Part shown: piece after piece, positions 1 through 10,211 of the stretch
How the letters are laid out: each line of letters begins with the position of its first letter
Numbering within the stretch: the stretch's first letter is position 1
Assembly: GCF_947498825.1 (NCBI RefSeq)
Contig: NZ_CANMLV010000021.1
Location: 27,241 to 91,240, forward strand
Direction of reading: 5' to 3'
Source: an uncultured Cedecea sp.
GTDB taxonomy: Bacteria; Pseudomonadota; Gammaproteobacteria; Enterobacterales; Enterobacteriaceae
Length of the DNA stretch: 64,000 bases
Notes under the pieces: model-generated
Told to the model about the DNA's origin: nothing
Databases searched by the model: none
The model's input: only the letters and a program-made list of their open reading frames with translations
Program-made: the position numbers and the translations under genes

Positions 1-3000
1 ACAATAAGGCTGCCATCTTTGCCTGAGATAATCAGGCCCGCATCCTTAAGTTCCGAAACCTGGCTACTGTCTGTCATCTGTTTTAGCGTCAGAGTGCCGT
101 CGCTTTCTACCAGGTAACGGCTGATGCTGCCCGTTGACTGGGTGATATAGAAGGTTTTTCCGTCTTCAGACAAAGCAACAGAAGCCAGCTGGCTGAGGCC
201 GTTTTGCTGACTGGCAATATTCAGCTCGTTCGTCGCCGGGTCAAAGCGATACAGACTGATACTGCTGGCAGTGCTCACCACTATCTGCTTACCGTCTGCT
301 GAGACCGTCAGACTGGCGTCGTCGCTAATACTGGCGGCTCCCTGACCATCACGAATATAAGCCACATCTTTCAGGCTACCGTCATCCTGAATCTGATAGA
401 CAATCAGTGTGTTAGCAACAGTGTCCGAAGCAGGATCGGTAAGCACATAGACGTAATCACCGACGGTTTTAATCTCAACAGCCGTAAACAAATAAGGCGC
501 CGTTCCGGTGGCGCCGGAAATCTGCTGCGTCTGGTCATATACCCCGGATGCACTATCCTGGGTATACACTTTCAGGCCGGAGTAGTTACCATCCACCACA
601 TAGACAATTTTGCCATCGGCGGAAACGGCGAAGTCACTCACATTTTGCGTCGCGAGGGTGCTCACTTTAGTCAGAGCGTCAGTGGCGGAGAGGATCGTCA
701 GGCTATTTCCGGAATCCGCAAGTACCAGCACATGGCTGCCATCCTGGCTGACTTCCACGGACTCAATGGCTCCGGATGAGACTTCAACCGTCTGCTGATA
801 AACCCATTTGCCTTCTGTTGTCTGGCGCTGGAATACTGCCATATTGCCGTCACTGCCGGCTACATAGAGCGTTTTACCATCCTGGCTCAACGCTCCGGTG
901 ACAACGTCACCTATCCCTGGGATATCACCTATGCTTTCAATCCCCACCAGATGATTATTTTCAACACCGGCCCCGAGAACCGGAGCCGAGTTATCGACAA
1001 TCGTCACCTTCGCCGTCGCCGCTAACTGGCGGGTATCGTCTCCACCGCCATTATCCTGAACGCTGGCCAAGATCGTACGCAGACCTGCGGTCTTAACGTC
1101 CATACTGTTGCTATAGCGTGACTGTTCGATTAACGTCGCAGTTTGTGCGCCAGTCAGCCCCTCTTTAAAGGAGACATTCAGCGTGGCAACACCGTCCTCA
1201 ACGATCACAGTGTAGGCATGCCCGCCTGGGGTGGTACCACTGCCGCTGATCAGGGCTATTCCGACACCATCGACAATCAGGTGCTCACTACCGCCATCCT
1301 TCACACCCGCTATATTGAAGGTCACACTCGACAGAGTCTGGTTCTTCTCTACCGCCGAGATAGCAAGGTCAGCGAATAATTCAGTCTGATTACCGCTGAC
1401 GGTATAATGACTGCTGATGCCAGAACCGCTGATAACCGGAGCATCATTGACACCGACCACCTTGACTGTCGCCTGGAGACTCAGTTCAGCTCTGTCCTGC
1501 CCCCCATCCGCAGTACCGCCGTTATCCTGTATAGCGGTCAGGGTAACGGTACGGGAACCTTCGGTGGGATCATTGCTGGTGTTGATATAGGCTATTTCTG
1601 ACAGCATCTGCGCTGTCGCTTGCGTCGACAGGCCGTCACTGGAATACAGCTCTACCGTTGCCACACCATCAACCACAGCAACACTGTAATGCAGGCCCTG
1701 CTGAGTGACATCGCTATTACCATCGGTTAAAACAATGGTCGTGCCATCGATATACAGCGTTTCGCTGCTGCCGTCCTGAATATCCGTGACAGTCAGAGAA
1801 ATAGCCGTGACCGCCTGGCCGCTTTCCCCGGTGGAAACCACCACATCTTTAAACAGCACCGCGCCATCACCTTTTTCAGTGAACTGGCTCTGGTTATCCC
1901 CGGCGATTACCGTTGGAGCTTTGTTGGTGAAGCCCACGTCCACTTCACTGCGAACAGAAACCACTGTGGTATCAATTCCATTATGCGCCACGCCACCGTT
2001 ATCTTTAACGGAGGTGATAGTCACGACACGTGTGCCCGCCGTTGGCGTTTCGCTGTAATCAGTAGCACCGTTGCGATAAGAAATACCCTGTACCAAGGTC
2101 GCCAGCGCTTCAGACGGTATTTCGTTGCTTATAATCGTAACAGTCGCCACACCATCAACTACCGAGACGCGGGTATTGACGGAGTAATACAGCGTCTCAA
2201 CAGTGCCATCTTCACCCAAGACTTGAAACTCAACGCCGCCAGACCCCGTCGCACCGTCAGTTAATACGGTATAAGCCCCGCCAATCACCAGTATTTCGCG
2301 ATCGCCGTCCTGAAGATTGTCCACTGTGAGGGTGATTTCACTGATAGTCTGCTCAGTTTCGCCCGCAGAGAGCGTCGCTTTGTCAAACAGTTTGACTGGC
2401 TCACCACCACTGACATAAGTGACATCCTTACCTTCAGCCTCGAGAGACGGTGGATTATTGATCTCAGTGACGTTAAGCAGCAGATCGACCGTGCTGGAGG
2501 CATACTTATCCGCAACTGACAGGGTCAAACTGATTTTACTCCCTGGCAGATCGCTGGTGTTGGTATAGGTGAGGCGCTGTAAGACTTGATTAGCGGTTGC
2601 GGTATCAACCTCTGCGATATAGGTTAAGACCAGCTTACCCTCAGTGGTGACGAAAGTGGCGATTTCTTTACCGTTAAGTGTCAGAACGCCATTATCCAGC
2701 AGCAGTCCGTCACCATTGGTGAAACCAAAGGTGTCAACGCTCTGGCCGCCTGTCGTTCTTTCCAAGGTCAGCACTGCGCCGTTATAGTTACCCTTTCCAC
2801 TATTCAGCGCATCATATTCAGCATCATTCAGCCTGATAGCCTGGGTAACATTGATAGTATCCTGTTCGATATAATCAACATTCACACTGCCCGCGCTAGC
2901 CATGCTCAATGCCATAGAGCCGAAGAACAGATGGCGTCCACCATAAATCGACTTACCGTCAGCGCTGACGACAAAACGCGACATCCCGTCAGCCACGGTT

Positions 3001-6000
3001 ATCGTCTCACTAAACTGAGGTACGCCACTGGCATCAATTTTATAGATAGCGAGTCGAGTCGTTCCTGCACCCGACATAAATAAGGTACTGCCGTCACTGG
3101 ATAATACCAGGGTATTCGGATACTGGTTCAGCACCGTGTAAGCATCTGAGGCATTAACATACTGCGCGTTCTGGCGGGTAGCGTCATAATGCAACGTGGT
3201 GAGGAAACCGTTACCTGTTGTGAGATAGATATAGCCAGTATCAGAGACCTCGATACCGTTAACGCCGTTCATGGCGTTACTGTTGATATTGGTGACAAGC
3301 GTCTCGCTGGTCCCTGATACATCAGTCCAGGTTATGGTCGTGCCACTGCGAATGATTTGCCCGGCATAGGTCAGCTGTCCGTTAGCGTCAGGCTGGTAGA
3401 TACTGACCCGTGAACCGCCAACAATATAGACCGTTCCCTTGGCGTCAACCTCCATTTCAATAGCAGTACCGAGTCCGGTTGCAGGCTGATACTTGTCATT
3501 GGCGGTGAGCGCGCCATTGTCGCCAGTCTGATAGCTATACAGTGTGGTTGCTGACAGGGCATACAGCATATTGCCTTGCTCAGAGACCTTAAGATCCAGC
3601 ACTTTTTCCGGAATATCGGTCACGGTACCGATAAACGACAGACCACCGGACTCACCGATACTGAAGACACTGATCGAATAGGCGGTCGTACTTCCGCTGT
3701 CGTTATAACCGGTAACATACAGCAGGCTGCCGTCCGCGGAGGTGGTAACAGACGTAACGCCTCTCAGCCCGTTGACTTCGATGCCGTTACTGTCATCACC
3801 ATCATTGGCGGTGCCTTGAGTAAAGGCCTGAATTTGCGTCAGTTCACCGGTTTTAGTATCCCGGCTGTAAACAAACAGTGTACCGGTACCATTTGGGCCA
3901 TTCACATTACTGCCGGTATTCGCAGCAACAATCAACAGCGTGCCGTCTTTCGATAACGTGATACTGTTAACGTACTGATTAAATCCGCTCAGTTTGCCAT
4001 CGCTGGTATACGTCAGAGCACTCATATCGGCACTCAGATTCGGTGCCTGGTTATTCGCCTCTTCAACGGTGATGACCCAGAGCGTGACGTCCCTTGAGGT
4101 AGAGACATTAGACTCATCGGTAACAGTGACGGTGACAGTATAATCCTGCGCAACCGTAGAGATACCTGACAGGGTTAAGGTCTGCGTATCAAAAACAAAC
4201 CCCTCAGGCAAACCGGATACTGTCCAGCTAAGGCTGTCGCCATAGAGACTATCCGGGTCAGTAAACAGATTGCTGTCCAGAGTGGTGCTATAAACACTGC
4301 CAACGGTGGCATTGCTAAGCTGGGAAGAAACGCTTTCATTAACCACTGGCGCACGGTTATCGATTTGTACCACTTCGAGGCTGCGCTCAATAGACGCGCT
4401 GCCACCAGAAGCATCGGTGACGGTAATCGTCAGTGTGAAGATACCGGTCTCCAGTGCCTGACCAGACAACGTTCTGGTGTTCGGTTCAAAGATTATCCCT
4501 TCCGGCAGGCCCGTCACAGACCAGGTCAGATGGTCACCATCTTCATCACCGAACAACCCGGAAAATAGCGTAAAGTTATATCCTGTTTCGCTGATCGCTT
4601 TATCCAGATTATAACCGGTTGCAGCGTCAGTATTGACTTGGGGGACAGTGTTAACCCGCAAGGTGGTCACCAGTGCCTGACTAGTGAGTTCACCATCACT
4701 GACTGTGGTGCTAAGCTGAATAAAACTTCCCGCCGCGGCGGTGGTATTGCTGTAAGTTAGCTGCTGGAGAACCTGGTTCGCGATGTTTTTACTGGTATTG
4801 CTGGTGAAGGTGATAATCACTTTACCTTCACCATTGGTGAGCACCGTGGCGACAGGTTGATTATCGAGCGAAATCACACCATTGCTATAGCTCAGATGAT
4901 TGGCGTTGATAAAACCAAAGGTGCCGCTGTTTGTGTCAGCACTGACTGTGATCTGACTGCCGAGATAGTTTCCCTCTCCGTTGTTAAGGACATCATTGTT
5001 ACTGTCTGAGAGGGTCATCCCTTGAGCAAAATTAACCGAACTTCCCTGCGTCATGGTCTGTGCCAGGGTATAACGGGTAATACCCTTGTCTTTGGTTATC
5101 AGCACAGAAAGCCCGTCTTTGGAGACGGCAATATCTTTTCCGTTAATATCCGTCAGGGTATTAACGGCGGTGAGCCCGCCGGTCGCGGCTACCGCATAGG
5201 TATGCAAAGTTCCGTTGTGATCGCTGACAAACAGCGACTTACCGTCCGCACTCAGGGCGATACTACCAATTCCCTCAAACGGTCTTGACTCCACCTTGGT
5301 AAGCGTTGTTCCGCTCAACTGATAAACACCGAGGGTATTCTCGTCAGGATTAGCCACATACAGATATTGACCATCAGCTGAAACAGCCAGGCTAAAGTCG
5401 ACGCTTTGGTAACCAAAACCGTCAACAATCAGCGAGGCAATCGTGGTTAACCGACCATCTTCCTGACGCTGATAGGCATAAATAGAGTGATCGCCTGTGG
5501 TATAAATGACATAAACTCTGTCGCCACGGCTAATAATCACCCCGTTACGATCGCCACTGCCTGAAGAACCCGGAGCTCTGTCTAAATAATTCAGTTCACC
5601 GGTGGTGGTGTTGCGGGTAAAAATAGCGACATCATTCCAATGAGTGCCCACATAGAGATAAGCGCCATCATCGGATAAAGCCAGACCACCGCTAATATCC
5701 CCATTACTGCTGTTATAGGTATGACTCAAAGCCAGATCATTATTGCTATCGAGGCTAAACATATAGATGTTTTCGCCGCCATCAATCGCATATACCCCTT
5801 GACCGCTCGGTGCCGTGACCAACTCAGTCACCGTCCCCATTCCTTCAACTGCCAAGGTTTTCACCAGCGACAGATTACCGCCCTCATCCACCGTAAATAG
5901 TGAGATATTCCCTTTTCCGGCAACATAGACATAGTTACCATCAGTGGAATAGCTCACCTGTCCCTGACTGCCAATGCCAGGCAGGGAAATAGTATCGCCG

Positions 6001-6638
6001 GATTCAAGCGCATGTCCGTCACTCACCACCGGCGCAACATTGATTTTACTGTCAATATCGATGGTGGCAGAAATACCGATATCCGTGGTATCAAGCACAT
6101 CACTCAAAGAAACCAGAGTGACAGTGACCGAACCGCTTTCCACCGTAGTATCCAGCGCTTTCCAGGCAACAGAATCGATAAGCTTAGCGACATCGTCAGG
6201 GCTGTAGGCTTCAGATGATGCGATACTCAGTGTCAGAGTGGTGACCCCTCCACTGACAGAGACATTGTAGGCGTAGCCATTATCCGCAGTTTCAGACGTG
6301 CCCGTCTGTAGCGCAATAGTCGAACCATCTATCACTAATGCCTGATTACTGCCGCTGGTGCTGACTTTAATCACCAGCTCAGTGAGCTCTTCTTTATCCC
6401 CCGCGCTAATCACCTTCACGCCGGAAAACAGATCGACACTTTGCGGCGAGCTGCCCTCACTGATAGTCAGGGTAGTCCTCACTCCCGTTGCAATAACACC
6501 AGGGTTCCAGTCTGTTGCATCAATCACTTGCTCTGCTGTCGCCACAGCAGCAGCATCAAACATCATACGCGGTTCCAGCGCCCAGGCTTGCAGCACAGAA
6601 CGACGCTCAGCGCCGGTTTTAGAACGGGAATAACTCAT
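1..6638 (-). CDS. Giant LEPR-motif adhesin-like protein, C-terminus outside window
   Basis: The frame is open from the ATG at 6638 to the left edge, over 2,200 codons with no stop seen. Residues 21-31 read LEPRMMFDAAA, the LEPR-type N-terminal motif found on very large repetitive surface or secreted proteins. There is no classical Sec signal peptide. Going on: a beta-propeller-like block of YLYVA/SADG repeats (about residues 210-510), two cadherin/He_PIG-like domains (about 670-855, with GDEDGD and TDPD acidic loops), a second propeller block (about 870-1235), three tandem Ig-like repeats (about 1400-1885), then a third propeller block. It starts 38 bp after tadG with an AGGATATC ribosome site, so it is probably the last gene of the tad operon. 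An extracellular adhesin or matrix protein is inferred. The secretion signal cannot be judged because the C-terminus is missing. Confidence 0.85.
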   Translation of the reverse strand, partial: MSYSRSKTGAERRSVLQAWALEPRMMFDAAAVATAEQVIDATDWNPGVIATGVRTTLTISEGSSPQSVDLFSGVKVISAGDKEELTELVIKVSTSGSNQALVIDGSTIALQTGTSETADNGYAYNVSVSGGVTTLTLSIASSEAYSPDDVAKLIDSVAWKALDTTVESGSVTVTLVSLSDVLDTTDIGISATIDIDSKINVAPVVSDGHALESGDTISLPGIGSQGQVSYSTDGNYVYVAGKGNISLFTVDEGGNLSLVKTLAVEGMGTVTELVTAPSGQGVYAIDGGENIYMFSLDSNNDLALSHTYNSSNGDISGGLALSDDGAYLYVGTHWNDVAIFTRNTTTGELNYLDRAPGSSGSGDRNGVIISRGDRVYVIYTTGDHSIYAYQRQEDGRLTTIASLIVDGFGYQSVDFSLAVSADGQYLYVANPDENTLGVYQLSGTTLTKVESRPFEGIGSIALSADGKSLFVSDHNGTLHTYAVAATGGLTAVNTLTDINGKDIAVSKDGLSVLITKDKGITRYTLAQTMTQGSSVNFAQGMTLSDSNNDVLNNGEGNYLGSQITVSADTNSGTFGFINANHLSYSNGVISLDNQPVATVLTNGEGKVIITFTSNTSKNIANQVLQQLTYSNTTAAAGSFIQLSTTVSDGELTSQALVTTLRVNTVPQVNTDAATGYNLDKAISETGYNFTLFSGLFGDEDGDHLTWSVTGLPEGIIFEPNTRTLSGQALETGIFTLTITVTDASGGSASIERSLEVVQIDNRAPVVNESVSSQLSNATVGSVYSTTLDSNLFTDPDSLYGDSLSWTVSGLPEGFVFDTQTLTLSGISTVAQDYTVTVTVTDESNVSTSRDVTLWVITVEEANNQAPNLSADMSALTYTSDGKLSGFNQYVNSITLSKDGTLLIVAANTGSNVNGPNGTGTLFVYSRDTKTGELTQIQAFTQGTANDGDDSNGIEVNGLRGVTSVTTSADGSLLYVTGYNDSGSTTAYSISVFSIGESGGLSFIGTVTDIPEKVLDLKVSEQGNMLYALSATTLYSYQTGDNGALTANDKYQPATGLGTAIEMEVDAKGTVYIVGGSRVSIYQPDANGQLTYAGQIIRSGTTITWTDVSGTSETLVTNINSNAMNGVNGIEVSDTGYIYLTTGNGFLTTLHYDATRQNAQYVNASDAYTVLNQYPNTLVLSSDGSTLFMSGAGTTRLAIYKIDASGVPQFSETITVADGMSRFVVSADGKSIYGGRHLFFGSMALSMASAGSVNVDYIEQDTINVTQAIRLNDAEYDALNSGKGNYNGAVLTLERTTGGQSVDTFGFTNGDGLLLDNGVLTLNGKEIATFVTTEGKLVLTYIAEVDTATANQVLQRLTYTNTSDLPGSKISLTLSVADKYASSTVDLLLNVTEINNPPSLEAEGKDVTYVSGGEPVKLFDKATLSAGETEQTISEITLTVDNLQDGDREILVIGGAYTVLTDGATGSGGVEFQVLGEDGTVETLYYSVNTRVSVVDGVATVTIISNEIPSEALATLVQGISYRNGATDYSETPTAGTRVVTITSVKDNGGVAHNGIDTTVVSVRSEVDVGFTNKAPTVIAGDNQSQFTEKGDGAVLFKDVVVSTGESGQAVTAISLTVTDIQDGSSETLYIDGTTIVLTDGNSDVTQQGLHYSVAVVDGVATVELYSSDGLSTQATAQMLSEIAYINTSNDPTEGSRTVTLTAIQDNGGTADGGQDRAELSLQATVKVVGVNDAPVISGSGISSHYTVSGNQTELFADLAISAVEKNQTLSSVTFNIAGVKDGGSEHLIVDGVGIALISGSGTTPGGHAYTVIVEDGVATLNVSFKEGLTGAQTATLIEQSRYSNSMDVKTAGLRTILASVQDNGGGDDTRQLAATAKVTIVDNSAPVLGAGVENNHLVGIESIGDIPGIGDVVTGALSQDGKTLYVAGSDGNMAVFQRQTTEGKWVYQQTVEVSSGAIESVEVSQDGSHVLVLADSGNSLTILSATDALTKVSTLATQNVSDFAVSADGKIVYVVDGNYSGLKVYTQDSASGVYDQTQQISGATGTAPYLFTAVEIKTVGDYVYVLTDPASDTVANTLIVYQIQDDGSLKDVAYIRDGQGAASISDDASLTVSADGKQIVVSTASSISLYRFDPATNELNIASQQNGLSQLASVALSEDGKTFYITQSTGSISRYLVESDGTLTLKQMTDSSQVSELKDAGLIISGKDGSLI
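985..2445 (-). repeat. Three tandem Ig-like coding repeats of about 157 residues
   Basis: Inside the giant gene, an (Q/K)DNGG motif recurs with its Asn codon at 1998-2000, 1521-1523 and 1050-1052, giving periods of 159 and 157 codons. Each unit also carries a recognisable VDGVATV-like strand and a DGGSE/DGSSE turn. The units have diverged, so this is an old domain repeat rather than a recent DNA duplication. Confidence 0.75.
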
Positions 6639-6676
6639 AGTCTGATATCCTGTAAGTCAAAAATCGCCATCGGTTA

Positions 6677-8281
6677 TTACTTGATGAGGCGGACAAAACT
6701 GCTCTGCTGCTGAAGCTCTTCCACAATGGAGGCCAGGCGTTCGGTCATTTTATTTTCTGATTCGACGAAGTTAGCGCCGTTGAAATAACTCAGGTCGCTG
6801 CTTTTTACCGCGCAGTTGCGCAGCCCAGTACCGGCAATTCGGCGAAAAGCGGAAGCACTGGGTACCTGACCGTTTTCATCTTCAGCATCATCGGTTCCGG
6901 TGGCTATCAGGAAGAAGCGCAGATCGCGTTCGCGGAAACTGTCACAGAGTTCAGCAAAACGCTGAGTAATGAGGGTTTCATCGTTACAGCCATCGGTTGA
7001 TCCCTGGCAACCATCAATGGGCCTGGCGGTGTAGGCGTTATAGGCATCACTGTCGAACCAGCGCATATCCGTGGAGTTAACCAGTAAAACAATGGCCTTC
7101 ACCCGGTCACTCTTTCCTTCGCTGAAATCTTTCGGCAGGTTGTCAGGCAAGCCCCAGCCCTCTTCGCCGCGGAACTCTGGCGCCAGGGACATTGCTGCCC
7201 AGCCCATGGCGATGGAAAAATTGACGTTAAACCCAGCAGTCATTTCACCCAGCCGTTCGGAAATTTTATTCAGATCATTACTCAGAGGGAGTAAGGGAGC
7301 GACCGGGCAGCCGTGGTCAACAATCAGAAAACGAGTATCGTTAGCCCCACCCGCCTGACCAAAAATCGGGTTAGGACCTATCCATGAAACGTTGTAGTTA
7401 ATTGGAGAGTTAACAGGTAAATCTGCGCGGTAATAAATGCCAAACTGTCCGCCCGGCGCTTCATCCCAGAAATAATTTTCGCCTCTGTTCAGGCCGCGGT
7501 ACATGCAAAGTCGATTGAAGCGGCGATCTGGCAGACGGCGATCCGCCAGGCCACTGTAGCCAGTCTGGAATAAGGTTGTGAGTTCCACCGGATTCAGCGC
7601 GCCAGGTTTAGCCCAGTTGCGGATACGGTTAACGTGTTCAGGATCGTAAACATTCACACTTTGGCTGTAGGGCACCAGTGATAGCCAGGCATTGTCATTA
7701 CTGCTAACCAGATCCTCGGCAAAGCTGTTACCCATACGGCGTAACGCAGCCATGTTGGCGGCATTTTCAGTTAAGGTATTGGGTATCGCCAGCGCCACTT
7801 CCAGCGAGGCGGTACGCACTTCAACCTCAGAAAATATATCCTGCCGAACGCTGTTGAATTTCAGTAATTCAGGCGCGGTATTAAATGAAACAGATACGGT
7901 GTAGGTTTGAATAGCGCCATTATCCTCACCTCGCGTCACCGAGATATTTTCACGCGTTATCTGTGAAGAGAGCTGCGTGTTCATGCCCAGGTTATGCGCA
8001 ATGTACATATACGCAAGCTCGGTCATGTCTTGCTCGTTAAAGGATTGGTTCTCAGAATGACTTACCACCACCTGATTACCGATAGCCCATGCAGCAGCAT
8101 CGGTAGCACGCTTGATCTGTGCGGCATCGCCGGTGGCATTGAGCGTATCAACCACTAATGCACCACTGACCAGCAAGGCCATGGTACCGAAGACCAGAAA
8201 GGCGGTACCGGCGCCTTTCTCCTGGCGACAGAACTGTGTTATTGAGCGACGCAGTTTGTTCAAGCGTTGTCCGATGGCCAT
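6677..8281 (-). CDS. tadG: Tad pilus assembly protein TadG
   Basis: This 534-residue protein is encoded last among the pilus genes proper. A short basic N-terminus is followed by one hydrophobic helix (about residues 27-47) and a TadG-like N-terminal segment (DAAQIKRATDAAAWAIGNQ). A large extracytoplasmic part follows. Its C-terminal half resembles the von Willebrand A-like part of TadG proteins (KAIVLLVNSTDMRW), but I see no intact DxSxS metal-binding motif. TadG is thought to act as a membrane-anchored minor pilin-like or envelope assembly factor of the Flp pilus. The start overlaps the tadF stop as TAATG, which points to translational coupling. Confidence 0.88.
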   Translation of the reverse strand: MAIGQRLNKLRRSITQFCRQEKGAGTAFLVFGTMALLVSGALVVDTLNATGDAAQIKRATDAAAWAIGNQVVVSHSENQSFNEQDMTELAYMYIAHNLGMNTQLSSQITRENISVTRGEDNGAIQTYTVSVSFNTAPELLKFNSVRQDIFSEVEVRTASLEVALAIPNTLTENAANMAALRRMGNSFAEDLVSSNDNAWLSLVPYSQSVNVYDPEHVNRIRNWAKPGALNPVELTTLFQTGYSGLADRRLPDRRFNRLCMYRGLNRGENYFWDEAPGGQFGIYYRADLPVNSPINYNVSWIGPNPIFGQAGGANDTRFLIVDHGCPVAPLLPLSNDLNKISERLGEMTAGFNVNFSIAMGWAAMSLAPEFRGEEGWGLPDNLPKDFSEGKSDRVKAIVLLVNSTDMRWFDSDAYNAYTARPIDGCQGSTDGCNDETLITQRFAELCDSFRERDLRFFLIATGTDDAEDENGQVPSASAFRRIAGTGLRNCAVKSSDLSYFNGANFVESENKMTERLASIVEELQQQSSFVRLIK

Positions 8282-8859
8282 TATTTGCTCTCTTCCAGTG
8301 CGGCTTCCTGAGCCAATTCTTCATCTAATGCAATCACCCCTGCAGCAACCCGGCTTGTGGTTGAAGCATCAAGTAATCCACTGAGTGTCAGCCCCCCGAG
8401 CAGGCTGACATCACTGCCCTGGCGACAGATCTCAACGATAATCATCGAAACATTGTCACTGGGGTTTTCAGTCTCGCGCTCTGGCAAACTTCCCGGCCAC
8501 TGCATACCCGTAATCGCAGTATTCTCGAGGCATAAATCAACAGCATTGCCACGCGAAAGCTGCCAGTAAACTTCCCCACTCTGCCTGACATTACTGATAA
8601 GCATCTGATAGTTATGACTGGCGCCATCGGGCATCACCGCATCCTGTAAGCCCTGAAGTCCTTTCGCTGTTAAATCAGTCTGATAGCTCAATACTGAGGC
8701 GATTGCACCTGCCCGTTGTTCCATACGTTCTCGCTCTAAACTCACGGTATAGAGATCAGCGAGTATCCCTCCGACAGTCAGAAGAATCGGGAAGACAAGC
8801 GCAGTCTCTAAGGCGGCAACGCCCCATTCACGCTTTAAAAAATGTCTAATCTTGCTCAT
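8281..8859 (-). CDS. tadF: TadE-like minor pseudopilin TadF
   Basis: This 192-residue protein has an N-terminal prepilin-like segment: basic residues, then EWGVAALETALVFPILL with the conserved Glu and a hydrophobic helix. This is the TadE/TadF pseudopilin pattern processed by TadV. The rest is an extracytoplasmic domain with no motif I can name. It overlaps tadE by 14 bp and tadG by 1 bp. The order tadE-tadF-tadG is the standard one, so I assign tadF by position. TadE and TadF are too alike at the N-terminus for a firm split from sequence alone. Confidence 0.85.
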   Translation of the reverse strand: MSKIRHFLKREWGVAALETALVFPILLTVGGILADLYTVSLERERMEQRAGAIASVLSYQTDLTAKGLQGLQDAVMPDGASHNYQMLISNVRQSGEVYWQLSRGNAVDLCLENTAITGMQWPGSLPERETENPSDNVSMIIVEICRQGSDVSLLGGLTLSGLLDASTTSRVAAGVIALDEELAQEAALEESK

Positions 8860-9346
8860 ACATCAATTCCGTACCGAATACATGTTTGTACTGATAGCGA
8901 AAGGCATCCCCCAAAGAGAGCACTTCTGGCAGAGGGGTCAGAAACGATTTTTTGATCTGTACGGTCACAGACCATACGGGCAGATTGTCTTCCGTCTCTT
9001 CTTCTTCAGTGGCAATCGCCAGCCCCCCCAGATGACTGAGATTGTCAAAATGCAGTACGCTAACCGTCAGATCATCGTCATTGAGGTAGCCAAAAGAGGA
9101 ATCCACCATGCGTGACTTCACGTTGTCGGCCATTTGTGAGGGACTACTGGCTTTCAAATCATCCAGCCTGAAGCTTTGGACAGACTTATCCAGCGCAACG
9201 CTGCCAACGCCCACCACCAGCCCAACGCGCACCAGCTCAAACAGCATCATGACGCCAACCAGAATCACCGGGCAGAGAAAAGCCACCTCTGTGGCAATCA
9301 CTCCCAGGTTTTGCTGCCAGCAGCGGCGTAATTTCCTCGCAATCAT
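8846..9346 (-). CDS. tadE: TadE-like minor pseudopilin TadE
   Basis: This 166-residue protein has a basic N-terminus followed by NLGVIATEVAFLCPVILVGVMMLFELV. The Gly-Val junction and the Glu five residues later mark a prepilin peptidase site and the N-terminal pilin-like helix. It should be cleaved by TadV and needed for Flp pilus assembly. The start codon overlaps the tadD stop by 4 bp (ATGA). Confidence 0.87.
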   Translation of the reverse strand: MIARKLRRCWQQNLGVIATEVAFLCPVILVGVMMLFELVRVGLVVGVGSVALDKSVQSFRLDDLKASSPSQMADNVKSRMVDSSFGYLNDDDLTVSVLHFDNLSHLGGLAIATEEEETEDNLPVWSVTVQIKKSFLTPLPEVLSLGDAFRYQYKHVFGTELMYEQD

Positions 9347-10182
9347 GGCTTAATGCTACTTAGCTGCAGTGGACTACGACTGGCGAGCAGCAAATTACTG
9401 CCACGGTTCTGAGGCTGTTTTAACTCATCCGCACGTGCACTTAAGGTGCTCATCAGGCTGGCAATACGATCCGGGCTGGCAATCGCGGCTAAGGTGCGAT
9501 GGGCAGCATCAGTGTCGCCCTGGTAAAGATACGCAAGGGCCAGATTGAGCTGTGTTACGGGGTTTGAACTGTCTGTGGTACGAAGTAATTCAATCGCTTT
9601 GGCCGGTTCTGCGCTGTTAAGCCAGGAAAGTGCCATATTGTTCAGCGCAGAGGTATTGGATGGGTCACTTTGTAATGCCTTCTCAAACTGCACGCGTGCT
9701 TCGCGGTATTGACCGCTGGCGTCCAGCACAATTCCGGCACCATTTAACGCAATGGAATTCTGCGGGTCCAGTTTTAGCGCACAATCAAGGTCGCGCTGAG
9801 CAAGCTGAGTACGTCCTAAGGCGATCTGCGCGCGCGCCATGCCCAGACACAGAGCCAGGGATTCATTTTTTTCCATTGGCGCGGCGTCATCCCCGATCTG
9901 CTGGCGCGCACGAGAGTAAATGCCAAGGGTCTCTTGCGGAGGCTTCACCGCACTGGCAACACTGCCATACTCAATCAGCTCTTTCCCCACCAGACTGCCT
10001 TTGCTGTCGAGACGGGCATAAACTTCGGTCGACGCTTCCAGACGGCCCTGATCGCGCAGTAAACGAGCCAGTTTAAGACCTTCTTCTTTCGATCCTTTCT
10101 GAATCTGACTGCCCGCACAACCTGCCAGTAATACACCACAGATAACCAGGAAAAATGCCCGGACAATGCTTAATTTATTCAC
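9343..10182 (-). CDS. tadD: Tad pilus lipoprotein with TPR repeats TadD
   Basis: This 279-residue protein starts at a GTG preceded by AGAGGAAAG. The N-terminus is a lipoprotein signal ending LLAGC (Cys at about residue 22), so the mature protein should be anchored to a membrane, probably the outer one. The body contains tetratricopeptide repeats (for example the ALNGAGIVLDASGQYREA and ALNNMALSWLNSAEPAKA segments, about residues 100-230). TadD proteins are thought to act as pilotins or assembly scaffolds for the secretin RcpA. It lies 29 bp after tadC. Confidence 0.9.
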   Translation of the reverse strand: MNKLSIVRAFFLVICGVLLAGCAGSQIQKGSKEEGLKLARLLRDQGRLEASTEVYARLDSKGSLVGKELIEYGSVASAVKPPQETLGIYSRARQQIGDDAAPMEKNESLALCLGMARAQIALGRTQLAQRDLDCALKLDPQNSIALNGAGIVLDASGQYREARVQFEKALQSDPSNTSALNNMALSWLNSAEPAKAIELLRTTDSSNPVTQLNLALAYLYQGDTDAAHRTLAAIASPDRIASLMSTLSARADELKQPQNRGSNLLLASRSPLQLSSIKP

Positions 10183-10211
10183 TCTTTCTTTCCTCTGCGT
10201 AATAACGGGTC

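Noticed and set aside
610..6633. Many frames of 60-126 codons on the plus strand and in other frames of the giant gene
   Set aside because: They are antisense or out-of-frame readings of one continuous minus-strand gene with clear domain structure. None has a family match.
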